Part shown: in pieces, positions 11,940 to 24,875 of the stretch | How positions within the stretch are numbered: position 1 is the first letter of the stretch | Layout: each line of letters begins with the position of its first letter | Assembly (NCBI GenBank): GCA_033961575.1 | Contig: CM066740.1 | Coordinates: forward strand, 63,991,213 to 64,055,212 | DNA length: 64,000 bases | Source of the DNA: Aselliscus stoliczkanus | Lineage: Eukaryota > Chordata > Mammalia > Chiroptera > Hipposideridae | Direction: 5' to 3' | Position numbers and translations under genes: made by a program | The notes under the pieces: generated by a model | Databases searched by the model: none | What the model was told of the DNA's origin: nothing | Seen by the model: the letters and a program-made list of their open reading frames with translations, nothing else

Positions 11940-12760
11940 CTTTCAAAGCAGCTCCACTTTCCTGTGTGTCTGGGGATTTCTGTTATTAATTGAAGTTAAT
12001 TTTCTCGGATATCAGTTTGCCATGCACGTGGGAAAGATTGATATCCTCTTCGATTCTCAAGAGTGTTGAAAATGACACTGTTCCATCACCGGGTGCCTTC
12101 ACTTTTATCATCACAAATCAAATTATAAACATGGGGCAACCTTGCTGGAATCTGGCTTCGGGAGATTTCCATAAGATTAATTAGGCGGCCAAAGCAAAGA
12201 TGGTAAAATAGAAAGGGGGAGGGGTGGAGGGACAAGGGAGAGAGGAATCACTCATTCCTCACAGAATGGAAAGTCAATTCAACAATGGGTAATTAGCGTG
12301 GGCCACAGATTCTCAAAGGCACTGAGGACACCGGACTCTCTCTCGCACTCTGATGTTTAGTGCCGGATTGTGGACCCCTCATTTAATTAGTGCACTTTGA
12401 TACCCACAGGAGTTTCAGGCTCCAGGGCATGCTAAACACAGACTGACACCAGCAAGCTTCTGCCTCCTTCCACTCTAATTAGAGACACAATGAGCTGCAA
12501 AGACAATGTTTTACTCCAAGATTTCTTCTGCAGATACCTCTGGCAGGAAACAATCGTTTTATTTTGTGTCTATATTGGTATTCAGATTAAATTGTTAGCA
12601 TGCAAAAGATGAGCTAAGGGCACATATCTATTAAAAATGCTTAACAGGGTTCAAAAATGATGGAAGCAATTTGTGTGAGAAAGATGTATTTTCCCATTTG
12701 GAAACTATTTATTTTGCTCTAGTCTAATTAGAAATAAACTTTAAACTGCAGTACATCTTG
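11940..12760. promoter_or_regulatory. Candidate conserved noncoding element rich in TAATTA
   Basis: The block is repeat-free and contains five TAATTA homeodomain-core motifs in about 550 bp (12178, 12290, 12384, 12476 and 12725), plus ATTAATT/TTAATT at 11985-11997. The one at 12474-12483 lies in the palindrome CTCTAATTAGAG. Locally higher GC and absence of microsatellite character set it apart from the flanks. Enhancer function is inference; known enhancers of developmental genes often look like this. No promoter elements were identified. Confidence 0.35.
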
Positions 12761-15700
12761 CATTCTAAAGTAAATATCAGGATTTTCTTAAAATAGCCAT
12801 AAGTTCTATGCCTTAAACAAATGGTTCCAAAATTATCTAAAAGGGATAGGGAGAATAAGAGGGGAAACCCCTCTCCTCCTCTGAATTCAACTGCATTGAA
12901 ATAACTAGCCAGCACTGGGGAAAATGACAGAGGTCATTTTTACAGGAAGATTGCTAATCTGTCTAGAGCTCTTTAAAGAAAGCCCTGAAATATTCACAGT
13001 GCCAAGTTAAAAAAAAAAATTTATAATGTTAGTTTTGATGGACAGTTCCATGCTGATTGGAAGAATATAAATATCCCAAGGGAGACTGCATATTGAAAAT
13101 TAATCTCAGCATCCACAAAATACTATTATGTGTTGCTTTAAGTATACACTGTGAATCCTATGCCCTAAAATTTAAACACAGAACAAATGTTTCTCTATGG
13201 TATTGTTGTCTGTGTTTCTATAACACACAATCAGCTTGCAAAATCAAATGTCTCGAAGCATTATCAACTGAAATGAATCAGTGCTATTATCTCCTTATGC
13301 ATTTTTGTCCACCCAGCTACTTACCTGCCTCCCAACCTATATCTGACTTGAGAAAATGAAACCAAAAAGCCGTAACTGAAACAACAAAAATCCATTCTGA
13401 AATCATGTCTCCACAAAAACATCTTAACTAACTTTCAATGCTCTTTGACTTTGAAAATCTCCCCTCCTTACCCCGCATGCTTTATTATTCATTATTAAAT
13501 AAATCAGAAAGGAAGACATTGTTTTCTGTCTCATACAAAAGTGGTTTTTCTGTTTCCCAAAGTTGCCCTGATAATTTCCATAGACATTCTTTTACCGAGT
13601 CCTATTCTGCATTTACATCTGTGTAAGGATCTGTGCAAGGATTTTATCTCCAGTACCAAACCCAATAGATTGTGAGGGTCTCCAGGAGAACAGTTTTAAA
13701 AAAGATTGTTAATTCAGTGGAAAAGAACACCATGACTATTCAGGAATGCCTTTCATTGGCATGGCTTTGGGAGAGATGAGAGTCAGAGAACAGCAGCAAT
13801 GATCAGCTCCATGATTTTGTCAACTCTGTCCTGTACCCAAGTGTTCCATGTTTCCAGCTAATTTACCCGCTGTGCTAATTCCCGGCCTCTCTGTGACAGT
13901 TTAGAAAATGTGTGCCCAAAATGTGGAGCCTGTCATACCTATTTATCTATCTATTTGTCTGGGTGAACTCATTATGGCATTAGGGATTCTAGATCTTAAA
14001 AATAAAATCTTCTCTGGACATTTTGGCAGATTGTGATCTGTCCTTAATTTACATGAACCTCGCCTGTGAATAGTGGACACATCCCATGTCCAACTTGCAT
14101 CTAAAAGTCAGACATTCAGGCCAACAAACTCTGATAATGGTCTTGATGTGCTATTGATGAACTTTCCATCTGGAAATAACCCCATATGTTTGAGCAGTTC
14201 CAAAAGTTCTCGGTAAGTCATCAATCAGCCATTGTCCTGCTCTGTGTGCTCTCATATTTTCTGTTGGTTTTCAGAAAATGATAAAAGATGTGTGGAAAAG
14301 ACTAAACCTATGAAAGGTATATTTAAAATTCACAATTAAGCCTAAATTAAAGGAAACTCTCCTTTTTTGACTGTTTTAACCAAGTAGATATTTTCTAAGG
14401 ACTCGATGACTGCCTATATGAAACACTTTATATTTTAGATCAGGAAGTTATGTCTCTATGCCTTTTGGGAGAAAGATAGCAGTAACATGTACTATATAAT
14501 TTCTGGTAATAATACTTTAGTTAGCACTTGAAGGTAGAATCCTGCATCCCAAAGGTAACCTATTCCCTATCTAAGTCACTGAAGTTACCACTGAATAATT
14601 AGCTAGCAATACCTTACATATTAATGTTTCAAATCATCCATCACTTGAAATCCTGTATTCAGCCTCAGCGCCCTTTCCTAAAAAAAGATTCATGCTTCCA
14701 GCTAAGAAGTCAGGGAGTTCTTTTCAGATATAACAGAAGACACTGTGCTCAAGGAGAGACAATCAGTCCCATTATGAATACTTTACAAATGGTAAATGTG
14801 CTTTCATATTTTCTGCATGTCCTCTTGAAAATCATCTCATCTATTATTAAGACATGCACTAGATTATAGGTGCTTATGGACAATACTTAATTTATTTTTT
14901 AAAGCAACAGACTATGGAAAACTGTTTTGAATATTCAACATTTCGAAAAGTTGAACTTCATTGGTCACAAAGGTGGGTGGTGTTCCCAAATTACCTATTT
15001 GCAGAGTAGAATGACATTACATGGATTTGTATTTAGACATCCCTGAAGATAGACAAGTGTTAAATGCCATGTGGCACTTGGTTAAATGTGACAGCATGGA
15101 GCACCACACTCTGACATTATTTTAGATTACAGGCTCTGCCAAAAGCCATTTACCAGCACAATCAGAACACGTGAAGGGACCCCGATGAAAGGCTTCTCTG
15201 CTCATCACAGCTGCTGTTTAAAGTTTTCCTTATTTCCATTAGCCTATTTTCTTCCTGTTCTTCTCTATCTTCCTTTTTCATTTAGAAATTCATTTCATTC
15301 CCTCTTGTATTCAATGGTGCTCCTTGCTTCAGGGGCCCTTTATAGTAATTTATTCCATATGCTTATTATCCTTTGTGTAAAAGAGTTTTGACTCTCTTTT
15401 TTCCTTGTTCCCCACTTTCTAATTTTCAGATCATATCTACTCACTTCTCTGGTCTTGAAGCATAAAGAGTTTGCTTGGATCAATTTTATCAATCCACCTT
15501 ATAATTTTTTAAACTTCAACTGGGTTACATGAAGTCTTTTCCACTGAGAATTTGCTCAACTTTAGTCGTCTCTTCACATAACTTAATCGTTGAGATCTGG
15601 CATCATTCACATAATTGCTCCACACAGTTCCTCTGAAGAGCAATTAAACCTTGCAGAGGTCTGGTGACCAGCACGGTGTAAATTACAGAAGCCAAGGTCT

Positions 15701-16837
15701 AGAAAAATTCCATCAATAGCAATACTCTAATGCCTTCCACTGGTAAAAGAACTGACTGCCTCCATTTATATTTACCATTACTAAATAAAATTGTACTACT
15801 TGCTTTAATAAACACTTATTATCTATCATTTGACAATTTAGAGGAGATGTGTGTGTGTGTGCGTGTGTTAATAATCCAGTTGAGCCAGGTAAACACGTAT
15901 CATTTTTTGCAAAATGCCCAGATTACCATTAGCTTGATGTGGACAGAGTTTGGAGGGCTGGTTTAATAAAATCACACTGTTGTTTACCAGCAGAGTTCCT
16001 GCCCCATTAGGTAGTAGTGGTACAATTTAAGTAAACAGATTTATTTTCTCCACAAATCCCCACCTATACCTATGAGTCTCTTTATTTCCAAGTTGTACAA
16101 AAGCGGGCTATTTATGCACAAGGCAGACAAATAAACAGGAAATATGTTCTTGAAAGCTGCAGTTTAGATAAGGCATTCCTAATTTGTTTTATCATTTACA
16201 AATTACACAGTTAATTGAGTACCAGTTTTGATTTATAATAAATATTGAAATGAATTCTTAAAGGTATTTGATAATGGAAGCTTTAAAACATCTGTGTTAA
16301 TGGTGGATTTTTTTTCTCAAAAAGAAGAATAATACTTAATTTTAAAAGCCTCTCTATGACCTTTACTTGGTATAAATTAGGTGACTTGGGAAAAAGTATT
16401 TTTCTATTAACTGCACTTACTTAAAAATTGTTCAAATGAAGTTAAATTACAAAATGCTTATTTTTAAAGAATGAAAAAAGCCTTTCAGGGGTTTTCCTAC
16501 ACCAGGATGTCTACAAGTTGCTGTGTTAATATCCAGTGTAAGCCCTAAATGAATGTGGATGGAGGGTGTATGCAACTGCCCAGACCCTCATCGTCCCCTA
16601 ATGACCTGGAGCAGCGTCTCTAATGGATGCTCTGTCGTCTTCCACTATGTGAAGCTGCCTTCTATGGTCACCAGCTCTTCACAGAGAGGAAAAGGCCCCT
16701 AAACAACAAGTATCAGCATAGACATTCTTTTGACTAATACCCACCACCGAAGTGACATTATTTTTTACGGAAGAACAAAACGAGGGGTAGTTTTAGCAAT
16801 GAGGGGAAGGGAACACTGTTATCTTTCTTAGACAGGG
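12761..16837. other. Unique stretch, possible noncoding conservation
   Basis: Four kilobases without a clear transposable element. A (GT)n-like run lies at 15849-15868. The sub-block 13640-14160 is repeat-free and compositionally complex, with TATTTATCTATCTATTTGTC near 13940, and could be another conserved element. No open frame here has a recognisable domain. Confidence 0.45.
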
Positions 16838-16975
16838 GATCTCATGCTGCACATTTACGCCACCTGGGTAAATATGCTCATATCTCAGTCTAACCTCAGT
16901 CTTTAGGGCTGGGCCCTGGGAATTGGTGTTTTGAAGCCTTGGTAGTAATGTGCAATCAGAGTTGAGAAGCATTTT
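16838..16975 (+). mobile_element. MER5A-like hAT-Charlie relic
   Basis: The order GCTGCACATT ... CACCTGGG ... CTGGGCCCTGGGAATT ... GTTGAGAAGCATTTT corresponds to the short nonautonomous hAT element MER5A. Terminal repeats are eroded. Confidence 0.6.
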
Positions 16976-17717
16976 CTTAAACTGATAGTTCTCACTAGGG
17001 GGGGTGCATAATGTACTCATTAGAAGGTATCTTCCAGGATGCACAGAATGTCTGGCAGGGTCTGGGGACAGTATTTTCAAATGTTCGTACAGATTATATT
17101 GATTGGCTTGTTTCCTCAAAGAAGAATCTCAATGACATATCATCGTATATTTTTAGAGAACTCACCACGGAGTTTGATATGCCACCCTTCCTTCACATGT
17201 GACAGTCTCTTCCTTGGGTTATATGTCCAAGCACATATGTATAAATAGGGTCAAAGCAGGAAATTAATTAGTTCTCAGAGCTGTAGTTGTATCCTGCAGA
17301 CTTATCCTGAACTCAACAGTTCTGAAATGTGCCAGGGGATACCCAAAAATGTTATTCAGAACTGGGGAGATATACTAATATGTTTCTCAATAAGTGTAGT
17401 TCCTAAATGTTTTCTTTAGGACAAAATCTTGTGGTAGAACAATGATTTCTTTCCTCCCCTACAAAAGAACCTGTTTTGGGGGGCAGTTCTTTGATCTAAT
17501 AAGATTGGTAAATATAGTTTCAAGAGTGCTAAATATATTTCTTTATGCATAATTTATCAGAGGCTTGAATGTGCTGATGTACACTGAGAATCTTCCATAG
17601 CAGAGCTCCTCAAACTTTAATGTTCAAATAAACCTATTTGGTGGCCTAGTCGAAAGAATACTAGCTAGGAATTATGCCACTGTTAATAATTAGAACAGGG
17701 AAGGAAAGGACATGGAA

Positions 17718-17935
17718 AGAACTAATATTTATTGATTGACTACCATTAAATAATTTAATCTGGTTAATATACCTATGAGGTAGATGATATTTCCCTATTT
17801 TACAGATGCGGAAATGGAGCTTGAAAGAGATTAAATGCATTGCTCAAAATCATAGAATTATTAAATGAGAGCTATGTTCTGAATCGAGGTCTGCCTAATT
17901 TCCAAATTTGTGCTCTTTTCACCATATCTTCTTTT
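17718..17935 (-). mobile_element. MIR SINE relic (reverse)
   Basis: In reverse this reads as the MIR core: TATTTATTGATTGACTACCA, CCTATGAGGTAGATGATATT, TTTTACAGATGCGGAAATGG and GAATCGAGGTCTGCC line up with the tail, core and head of mammalian-wide MIR. Highly diverged, as expected for its age. Confidence 0.75.
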
Positions 17936-17989
17936 ACTCATTCCCTTTTTCTTTCTAAAAAGAGCATACTTTTCATAAAGTAAAAATAC

Positions 17990-18620
17990 ACAAATATTAA
18001 CTGTTTTGCTTGGAAAATTTTAAGGTATGTTTATGCTCTAGTAGCCATTACTCAGAGCAGACCAGTATATTTCCATTCCCAGAAAATTTCTTCATACTCC
18101 TTCCCAGATAATAATCCTTCTCCAAGGATAAGCTATATCCTGATTTCTATCACCATTGTTTAGTTTTGGCCTATTCCTGGACTTTATACAAATAGAGATA
18201 TACATTATGTACTCATTTATATCTGGTTTCTTTCACTAAACACAATTGTTTCGAGATTCATCTGTGTTGTTGTATCTGTGGTTTGTTTATTCATTCTCCT
18301 ATTGGGAGATATTTAGATGGTGCCAGTTTTGTTTTTGCTTATGATGAATACAGCTTCTATGAATATTCTTTACAAATCTTGTTTTGTGGACATAAGTACT
18401 CATTCCTTTGGGAGATATACTTGACAACAGAGTTGCTGTGTCATGGAATAAATATGCTCGTATACTGAACTTTATTAAAATCTCTCGAGCACTTTTTCAA
18501 AGCAGTGGTATCATTTTATGAAGTCTTTGTGCCATCAGCAATGAGTAGCAGCTCCAGTTATTCTACTTTTTACCTCCTTTTATTTCATAACTGTCTTTTT
18601 ATCCTAGATATGCAAAAATC
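17990..18620 (-). mobile_element. Ancient L1M 3' relic (reverse)
   Basis: Landmarks of old L1 3' ends in reverse occur in order: the CCATTACTCAGAGCAGACC region, GGCCTATTCCTGGACTTTAT, TTTCTTTCACTAAACACAAT, TTCGAGATTCATCTGTGTTG and TTCCTTTGGGAGATATACTT. They correspond to the ORF2 C-terminal and 3'UTR part of L1M families. No open frame remains. Confidence 0.7.
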
Positions 18621-21456
18621 AAGAAAGGGAAAGTATAACTCTTCTAAAAGACTACCTTGGAATAGTGTGCAAAATTATTGGAAAAAATTTCCCTAACAAT
18701 TGGATGTGTACTCACCCTACCCAATTTTAACAGGGTGATTTTTCAAAACAAAGAAACACACAGTGCAATGACCATTACAGAAGCCAGAATAAGGGCTGAA
18801 CACAGCTATTGATAAGGAAAAGATAAAAAGGAACATGAGTAGACAAGATGCCTTAGAAGGAAAAGGAAGGATAACCACAAGGGAACAGAAAGCATCAAAG
18901 ACAAATATGAGTGTAGATAGAAAAATGAAGGCATGTTGCAAGGTGACCAAGATTAGAATAAGTGAATGCCTAGCAACCCTTTCTGGGCAGGGCAGACACT
19001 GACAAGGGAAGCAAGGAGGCGTTGCCTATTCTGAATAGTTCTGGTTAAAAAATCAAGCATGGAATCACACTTTTACGCAAATATTTCTGAAGCTGAATCA
19101 CATGTCTTCCTCTCACTTGCTACGATTAATATGATTTTAGCCCCCACTTTGGGTCATCAATCACTCTCATTCATCAACCTGGTTTTGGTTCAGGTGCATA
19201 ATTTACTTGGTCCTTTCTTCTTATATGTGCTGAACTTCTCAGGTGCAGACTCCTTTTGGTTTTGCTGCCTGGACTCTCTTTATGTAACATGCTTGTTTCT
19301 AGGCCTAACGTTCAATAACCGCCCTCAGAATATCATCTAAATCTGGACCTCTAAATCAGTCTCCCAAGGCTAAAATTAATCATTCTCCCCCCAAAATATT
19401 TTAAAGACACTAGCAGCATGAACTTAAAAGTAACTCTTTGAACAACTAAAAAATAAGTTATACTCAGCGGTACTTAGTGACTTCCTATTCTTGCCTATTG
19501 GCTCCATTTGGTCATGGATGTTATTTTACATCTGTAAAGTTTGCTATGTGTGGTGATATGGAATTCAGCAACAGCTTATTATGACCAGCTATCTCACTTG
19601 TCCGAAGAATTCCTTAAAAACCATTTATGAAACTAAAGCACAATGATGAGCAACTGTGCTAAGCTTTTCTCTTGTCATCATCACATTAAAAGCGATAACT
19701 CATGTAAAGGTACATAGAGAGAAAACAGGCCTTGCCATTTGAACAGCCTACTTGGAGTAGTCACCACCTGGTGAGGCATGACCAACACATCCAAAGATCT
19801 GCAAATAGCAGGGTAGTTTATTTAACTTGCTCATCTATCTTATGTTTCATACATTGCTGACTAGCAAGCTTCAAATGGATAGATCAAATACAAGAGGCTT
19901 CATAAACAATGGCCAAGATTATATCTCATTAATTCTAGGTGGATCCATGTCAGGTAATTAAATTTTTTTCAAAGGATTAGTTTTTGAAAAGTATGTTTAA
20001 CCCAGAAGTCTATCTTGCTCAAGGTGACTAAATTTTTGTCTTGTTTATTTTCATTAAAGGTTATACAAAGTTTGTATCATCTTAGATACATGTAATTGTT
20101 TAAAGTTAACCCAGTAAGAACAGACTGTAGTTTTTAGAGTTTACTGGTTCTGTGGGAGATTATAATAAGAATTCTACAAACTATGTGTTTTTGTTTTGTT
20201 TTTGTTTTTTTCAAATATCAACCAAGGGTAAACAAAACAGGAAGTAATTTAGGAAAGTTACATGTGAAATATAATTATATGACAAAGGATCAAAACAAAA
20301 TTATGGAAAAGTAATGTAAATTTATTTTAAGTTTAAAAAAAACCCCAGCTATTCCTAAAGGAAAAATAAAAACATTATAAAGACAGTAAAGGAGAAAGCA
20401 CCACCTGCCTTTTATGTAAAACTGTTTCCCACAGTTTCACAAAATATATACTGGAAGTCACAATTTCCACATACTATTCATTTTAGTTTTATATTTAAAA
20501 ACTCGCTTATATAAGAACTAAGAAAAGATCAATTATCACCCACTGCATAATACTTTTAAATTTCCTCAATACATCTTTACTTTTCCTCTTTTTCATTGTA
20601 TGTCCACTTATTACAATTGATGAGTGTCAATTAATAAACGATGTGAGAAATGCACATACTGTCAAAATCACTGACTTTATAACTTTTTCTCCCCAATTTT
20701 CCCTTTGAAATAAGTGAATCAAAAACCTCTTTTCTGCCCTATTGTTTTTACTCTGAAAGCCACTCAGCTCTTAATAAAAAGGGATAAAAACTAGTAGTTG
20801 TTAAATAATCTGTCAATCAATCAGGCACTTACACTTTGGGCAGACCACTCAGAGCTTTAGAAAAGGTATTTTAAAAACACAAATAAAGGAAAATCACAAT
20901 TAAATTAAATGCAGATTAGAAAATTCCTTTTTATATTGATTTTATTACCAGAATTTGGAAAGTGACTGTATTAAGCTGATTGTTGAAATGGGTGTGTTAA
21001 AAGAGAGCAAAGTTAGTGAGTTGATCAAGGAAAAAGTGTTCCCTTGAGTCCTTCATTCAAGCACATGGGAGAAGGAGAGCAGCCCCTTCTACTTATTTGA
21101 TCCCTATAAATCTTTTGGTTACTTTTTGGTATTTTACTATATTATCTATAATGGGGAAGATGTGATGAGGGAGTCAAATCCCCAGGAATAAAATAGAAAA
21201 TGATATGCCACCTGCTGCCTTTTATGAAACGAATTGAGTGAAAATTTGAGGTTATCTGATGCATACTATAAACTATTCTTAAATTCTACCCAGCATTTTT
21301 CTTTTTGAGATAAAAACATTGTGGGTATAACTACATGTCCAGGTCTTCAAGGATTGTCTTTGTTTTTTGTTTTTTTTTGAAAGGGAAGCTACTCCAACCT
21401 TCTTCCACCATGGCCTCTAAAATTGTGTGCATCAAATAATATCCTCAAACACTGCA
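18621..21456. other. Unique stretch, no feature seen
   Basis: AT-rich and without recognised repeats apart from short A-runs (for example 20334-20343). Open frames at 18717-18950 (minus) and 19059-19340 (plus) show no domain and are judged chance. Confidence 0.5.
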
Positions 21457-21564
21457 TTTTTTTTTTTTTTGAGGGCAGTGTCACAGGCCCTCATATGTAG
21501 GACCCGAACCCGGGCCGCTGGCATCCCAAACCAGCGTTTAACCACCGCGCCACTCTGCCGGCCC
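21457..21564 (-). mobile_element. Short tRNA-derived SINE (reverse)
   Basis: The A-tail appears as a T-run at 21457-21470. The head follows in reverse (GAGGGCAGTGTCACAGGCCC ... CCACTCTGCCGGCCC). Like the other short copies it ends its head exactly at ACACTGCCCTC before the tail. Target-site duplication not resolved. Confidence 0.92.
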
Positions 21565-21589
21565 GAAAATTATTTTTGTTTGGGGGGGA

Positions 21590-21700
21590 GGGTTTGTTTG
21601 TTTTTCTGAGGGCAGTGTCACTGGCCCTCATATGTGGGACTGAACCGGGGCCGCTGGCTTCCCAAGCCAGCGCTTAACCACCGCGCCACTCGGCCGGTCC
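21590..21700 (-). mobile_element. Second adjacent short SINE (reverse)
   Basis: Same orientation and layout as the neighbour 26 bp away, with a T-rich tail (TTTGTTTGTTTTTCT) and head GAGGGCAGTGTCACTGGCCC ... CACTCGGCCGG. The anticodon-arm hairpin GCTGGCTTCCCAAGCCAGC is intact, and this copy is closer to the apparent consensus than the first. Confidence 0.92.
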
Positions 21701-22217
21701 TTCTTTTTCTTTTAAAAAAACAGATATTTTGTGTTGCATTGGCTTGTTGTGATGGTTAATTGGACACACATTGAGAGGAAGGCTGATGTTCAGGGCTCCC
21801 TTGTACTGGGCTGTGATGGATGGGTATGATAAGCTTCTGCCCCTTATGGTACCATTATGGCTGCAGCAGTTCCAAATCCATAACCAAATCCTAAAATGCC
21901 CAAGGTACTGTTGAGCCTCTTGCATACCAAACCCAAAAATTTCCTCTCACTTTCCTTTTGATCTCTGTGTATTTTCACCGGCCTTTACACAGTTCCAGTC
22001 CCTCTTATCATCAGCATCTTGGAAACCACAATAACCTCTAGTTTTAAGGATCTTCCCATCATACGTGCAGCATTTAATCCCAGTTATCTGCATGAACTGA
22101 ATCCAGCTAACTCTCTTTCTCTGGATCCTGACTTGATCAGGCTAATTGCTTCTGTCTACTCTTAGCTTTGTTTGTTTGTCTGGTTTATGGGGGAAGATTA
22201 TCTTATTTTTATGACAG
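21701..22217. other. Unique sequence, no feature seen
   Basis: Moderately complex sequence; no repeat or exon could be assigned. Confidence 0.45.
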
Positions 22218-22230
22218 GTTTTTTTTTTCT

Positions 22231-22402
22231 CCTCTCCTCTCCTCTCCTCTCCTCTCCTCTCCTCTCCCCTCTCTTCTCCCCTCCCCTCCCCTCCCCTCCC
22301 CTCCCCTCCCCTCCTTTCCCCTCCCCTCCCCTCCCCTCCCCTCCTCTTCTCTTCTCTTCTCTTCTCTTCTCTTCTCTTCTCTTCTCTTCTCTTCTCTTCT
22401 CT

Positions 22403-22412
<10 letters not shown>
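22231..22412. repeat. Pentanucleotide polypyrimidine microsatellite
   Basis: Three successive pentamer arrays: (CCTCT)n to about 22275, (CCCCT)n to about 22345, then (CTTCT)n to about 22405. The top strand is pure pyrimidine over about 180 bp. Confidence 0.97.

Positions 22413-22474
<62 letters not shown>
22413..22474. repeat. (AT)n microsatellite
   Basis: About 30 AT units directly abutting the pyrimidine array. Predicted peptides here are low-complexity artefacts. Confidence 0.97.
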
Positions 22475-22481
<7 letters not shown>

Positions 22482-24039
22482 CACTATGTGGTTGGAACCA
22501 TAGGTTTACTCAAAAGCATGGACTTACAGAGGCATCTTGGCTGGAAGTCAAAACTGTTTCCTATATTTCTACTTCTTATTTTTTCCAAAACACAATTTTG
22601 AGCATTTTACTCTCTTTTCTAAAATAATTTATTGACCTCTCAAAGTAGTAACCTGACAGGACAGTATAATCTCTGGCTCAAAAATCCTAAATTAAATGAA
22701 TTTTTTAAATTTAAAAAAGTGTTGGGAGAGATCTAGTTAAGGTGGCAGAATAGTGCTTATTTTTTCTAGTGACCACATCAAAATTACAAATAAACTATAG
22801 AACAACCATTATTGAGAATCACCTGAAGCCTATCTGAACTGAAGCCCTCCAACTAAGAACATACAGAAGAAGCCACCTCAAGACTGGTAGAAGGGACAGA
22901 GACATGGAAGGGGCTGGTACCACACTTACATGTGACCATTAAAAATCTGGAGGGATATCTCAGTTGTGGAGGTTTCCCCCAGAGGAGCAAGGAGTCTCAG
23001 CTCCATGCCAGGGTCCCCAGCCCAGGATTCCAGGGCTGAGGAGAGAAGTTCCCATAACTTCTGGTTATGAACACTAGTGGAGATTATGGCTGAGTGAGAT
23101 GAGGGCAGCTGCAGTCTGAGGCGCTCCTCTTAAAGGACCCATGCACCAATTTACTTGCTGACAAACTCATTTGCTCTGAGCTCGAGTGCTGAGTTCAAAA
23201 GGCACCAGGGACATACAGGAATAAACTGAGCTGTTTGGCTTCAGGATGGGAGCTGGAGGCACAGTTTTCTCCTAGATGCTGGTGGAAGCCTTGTTCCTTT
23301 GCTGACAGTGGAAGCCTTGTTCCTTTTCTCCACAGATGCAGGTGGCTGTCATATCTGAGTCTCCATAAACCTGGCTGACCCCATTCATTCACCCTGCCCT
23401 GGTGATTCTGAGACCCTGTCCCACCCATCTTTCAGGTATAGACAAGCTGCTTCCAGTGGCTTTCCTGTATAAACAGCCTGCCTTGGCTCAAGCTGCAGAC
23501 TTCCTAAAATCTCTCAAAGGTTCACAAAACCAAAACAAGCAGCATCTGGCTTTGGCATATCCTGTACCTCTGGCTGAGCAACCATAAGGCTGGCACTAGG
23601 GGTAGGAGCTTCGTTTGGGGCTTGGCCTCCAGAGGCACCTCTAAGTCCAGTGTGGGTAGAGGCCAAAAGCAGATTGCTTTGTGGCTCATGCCAGGTAACA
23701 CTGGGCAGGGCACAGGCTGATGCTGAACTTGGCCTAAAGTGGGGCCTCTCCCAGGAGGTCCCAGGGACATCCTGTGGTCAGCTTCAGACCCAGCTGAAGC
23801 ATCACCTGACTGCCTCCAGAAACAACACATGCAAAGGGAACACTGGGCAGGCACAAGATCCTGCTAAGCAAATCCTGCTCTGTAGGATCAGCCCCTGCAC
23901 AACAGCTCTTCCACTGCAGTCATGGCCAGTCTACACAGTCAGTCAGCCAAAGGGTCAATCTCTCCCATTGACGTACAAACAGTAACCAAGGCTAAACTAC
24001 AATAGGAGGGCACATACAACCCACACAAGGACACACCTG

Positions 24040-24875
24040 GAATTCTTAGCTGAGGTGACAAGGAAGACCGAAAAAGAACTCTAGAAAAGAAATGAAACAA
24101 AATGGAGACAAACAATATATAAAACACAGAATTCAAAACACTGATTATAAGACTGCTCAGTGAATTCAGGGAGAACTTCAAGAGATAGGAAACATAAAAA
24201 TAGAGATAGAAAACTTTAGAAAGAACTAGTCAGAAATAAACAATACAATAACAGAAATAAAGAATACATGAGAGGGAATCAATAGTAGATTAGATGAAAC
24301 AGAGAACTGAATGACCAATTTAGAAGATAAGGTAGCAGAAAACACCAAAACAGAACAATGAAAAGAAAAAAGAATCTAAAGAAATGAGGATAGTTTAAGG
24401 GGTCTCTGGGAAAACCTCAAGCATAACAACATTTGCATCATGGGGTACCAGAAGGAGAAGAGAAAGAGCAAGGAATTGAAAATCTATTTGAAGAAATAAT
24501 GATGGAAAACTTCCCTAACCTGCTGAAAGAAGTAAATATAGAAGGCTAGGACATGCAGAGAGTCCCAAAGATGACCCCACAGAGGCCAACACCAAGACAC
24601 ATTATAATTGAAATGTCAAAGGTTAAAGACAAAGAATTTTAAAAGCAGGAAGAGAAAAACAGTTAGCTACCTACAAAGAGCCCCCATAAGACTACCAGGT
24701 GATTTCTCCACAGAAACTTTCAGGACAGAAGGAGTGGCAGGAAAATATTCAAAGTGATGAAAAGAAAGGACCTAGACCCAAAAATACTGTACCCAGCAAA
24801 GCTATCATTTAGAATCAAAGGACAGGTAAAGGGCTTCCCCGAGAAGAAAAAGCTAAAGGAGTTCACCAATACCAA
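24040..24875 (+). pseudogene. L1 ORF1 relic
   Basis: Frame fragments match the L1 RNA-binding ORF1 protein. The helical region contains QNTDYKTAQ-like text, the centre has the ENFPNL block near 24505 and the RPTPRHIIIE block near 24580. The C-terminal block (DLDPKILYPAKLSFRIKGQV, in the 70-codon frame 24754-24966) is the best preserved part. Frameshifts separate the blocks. Confidence 0.8.

Noticed and set aside
12761..16837. Host exons with splice sites in the unique stretch
   Set aside because: GT/AG dinucleotides occur, but no frame shows codon bias or a known domain; exon calls would be guesses.
22142..22627. Open frames of 90-151 codons on both strands
   Set aside because: They are translations of the CTCTC-type pentamers and (AT)n and have no coding meaning.
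23195..23985. Frames of 77-111 codons in a GC-richer region
   Set aside because: They lie in the 5' leader of the L1 that starts at 22728; there is no domain and no conserved start.
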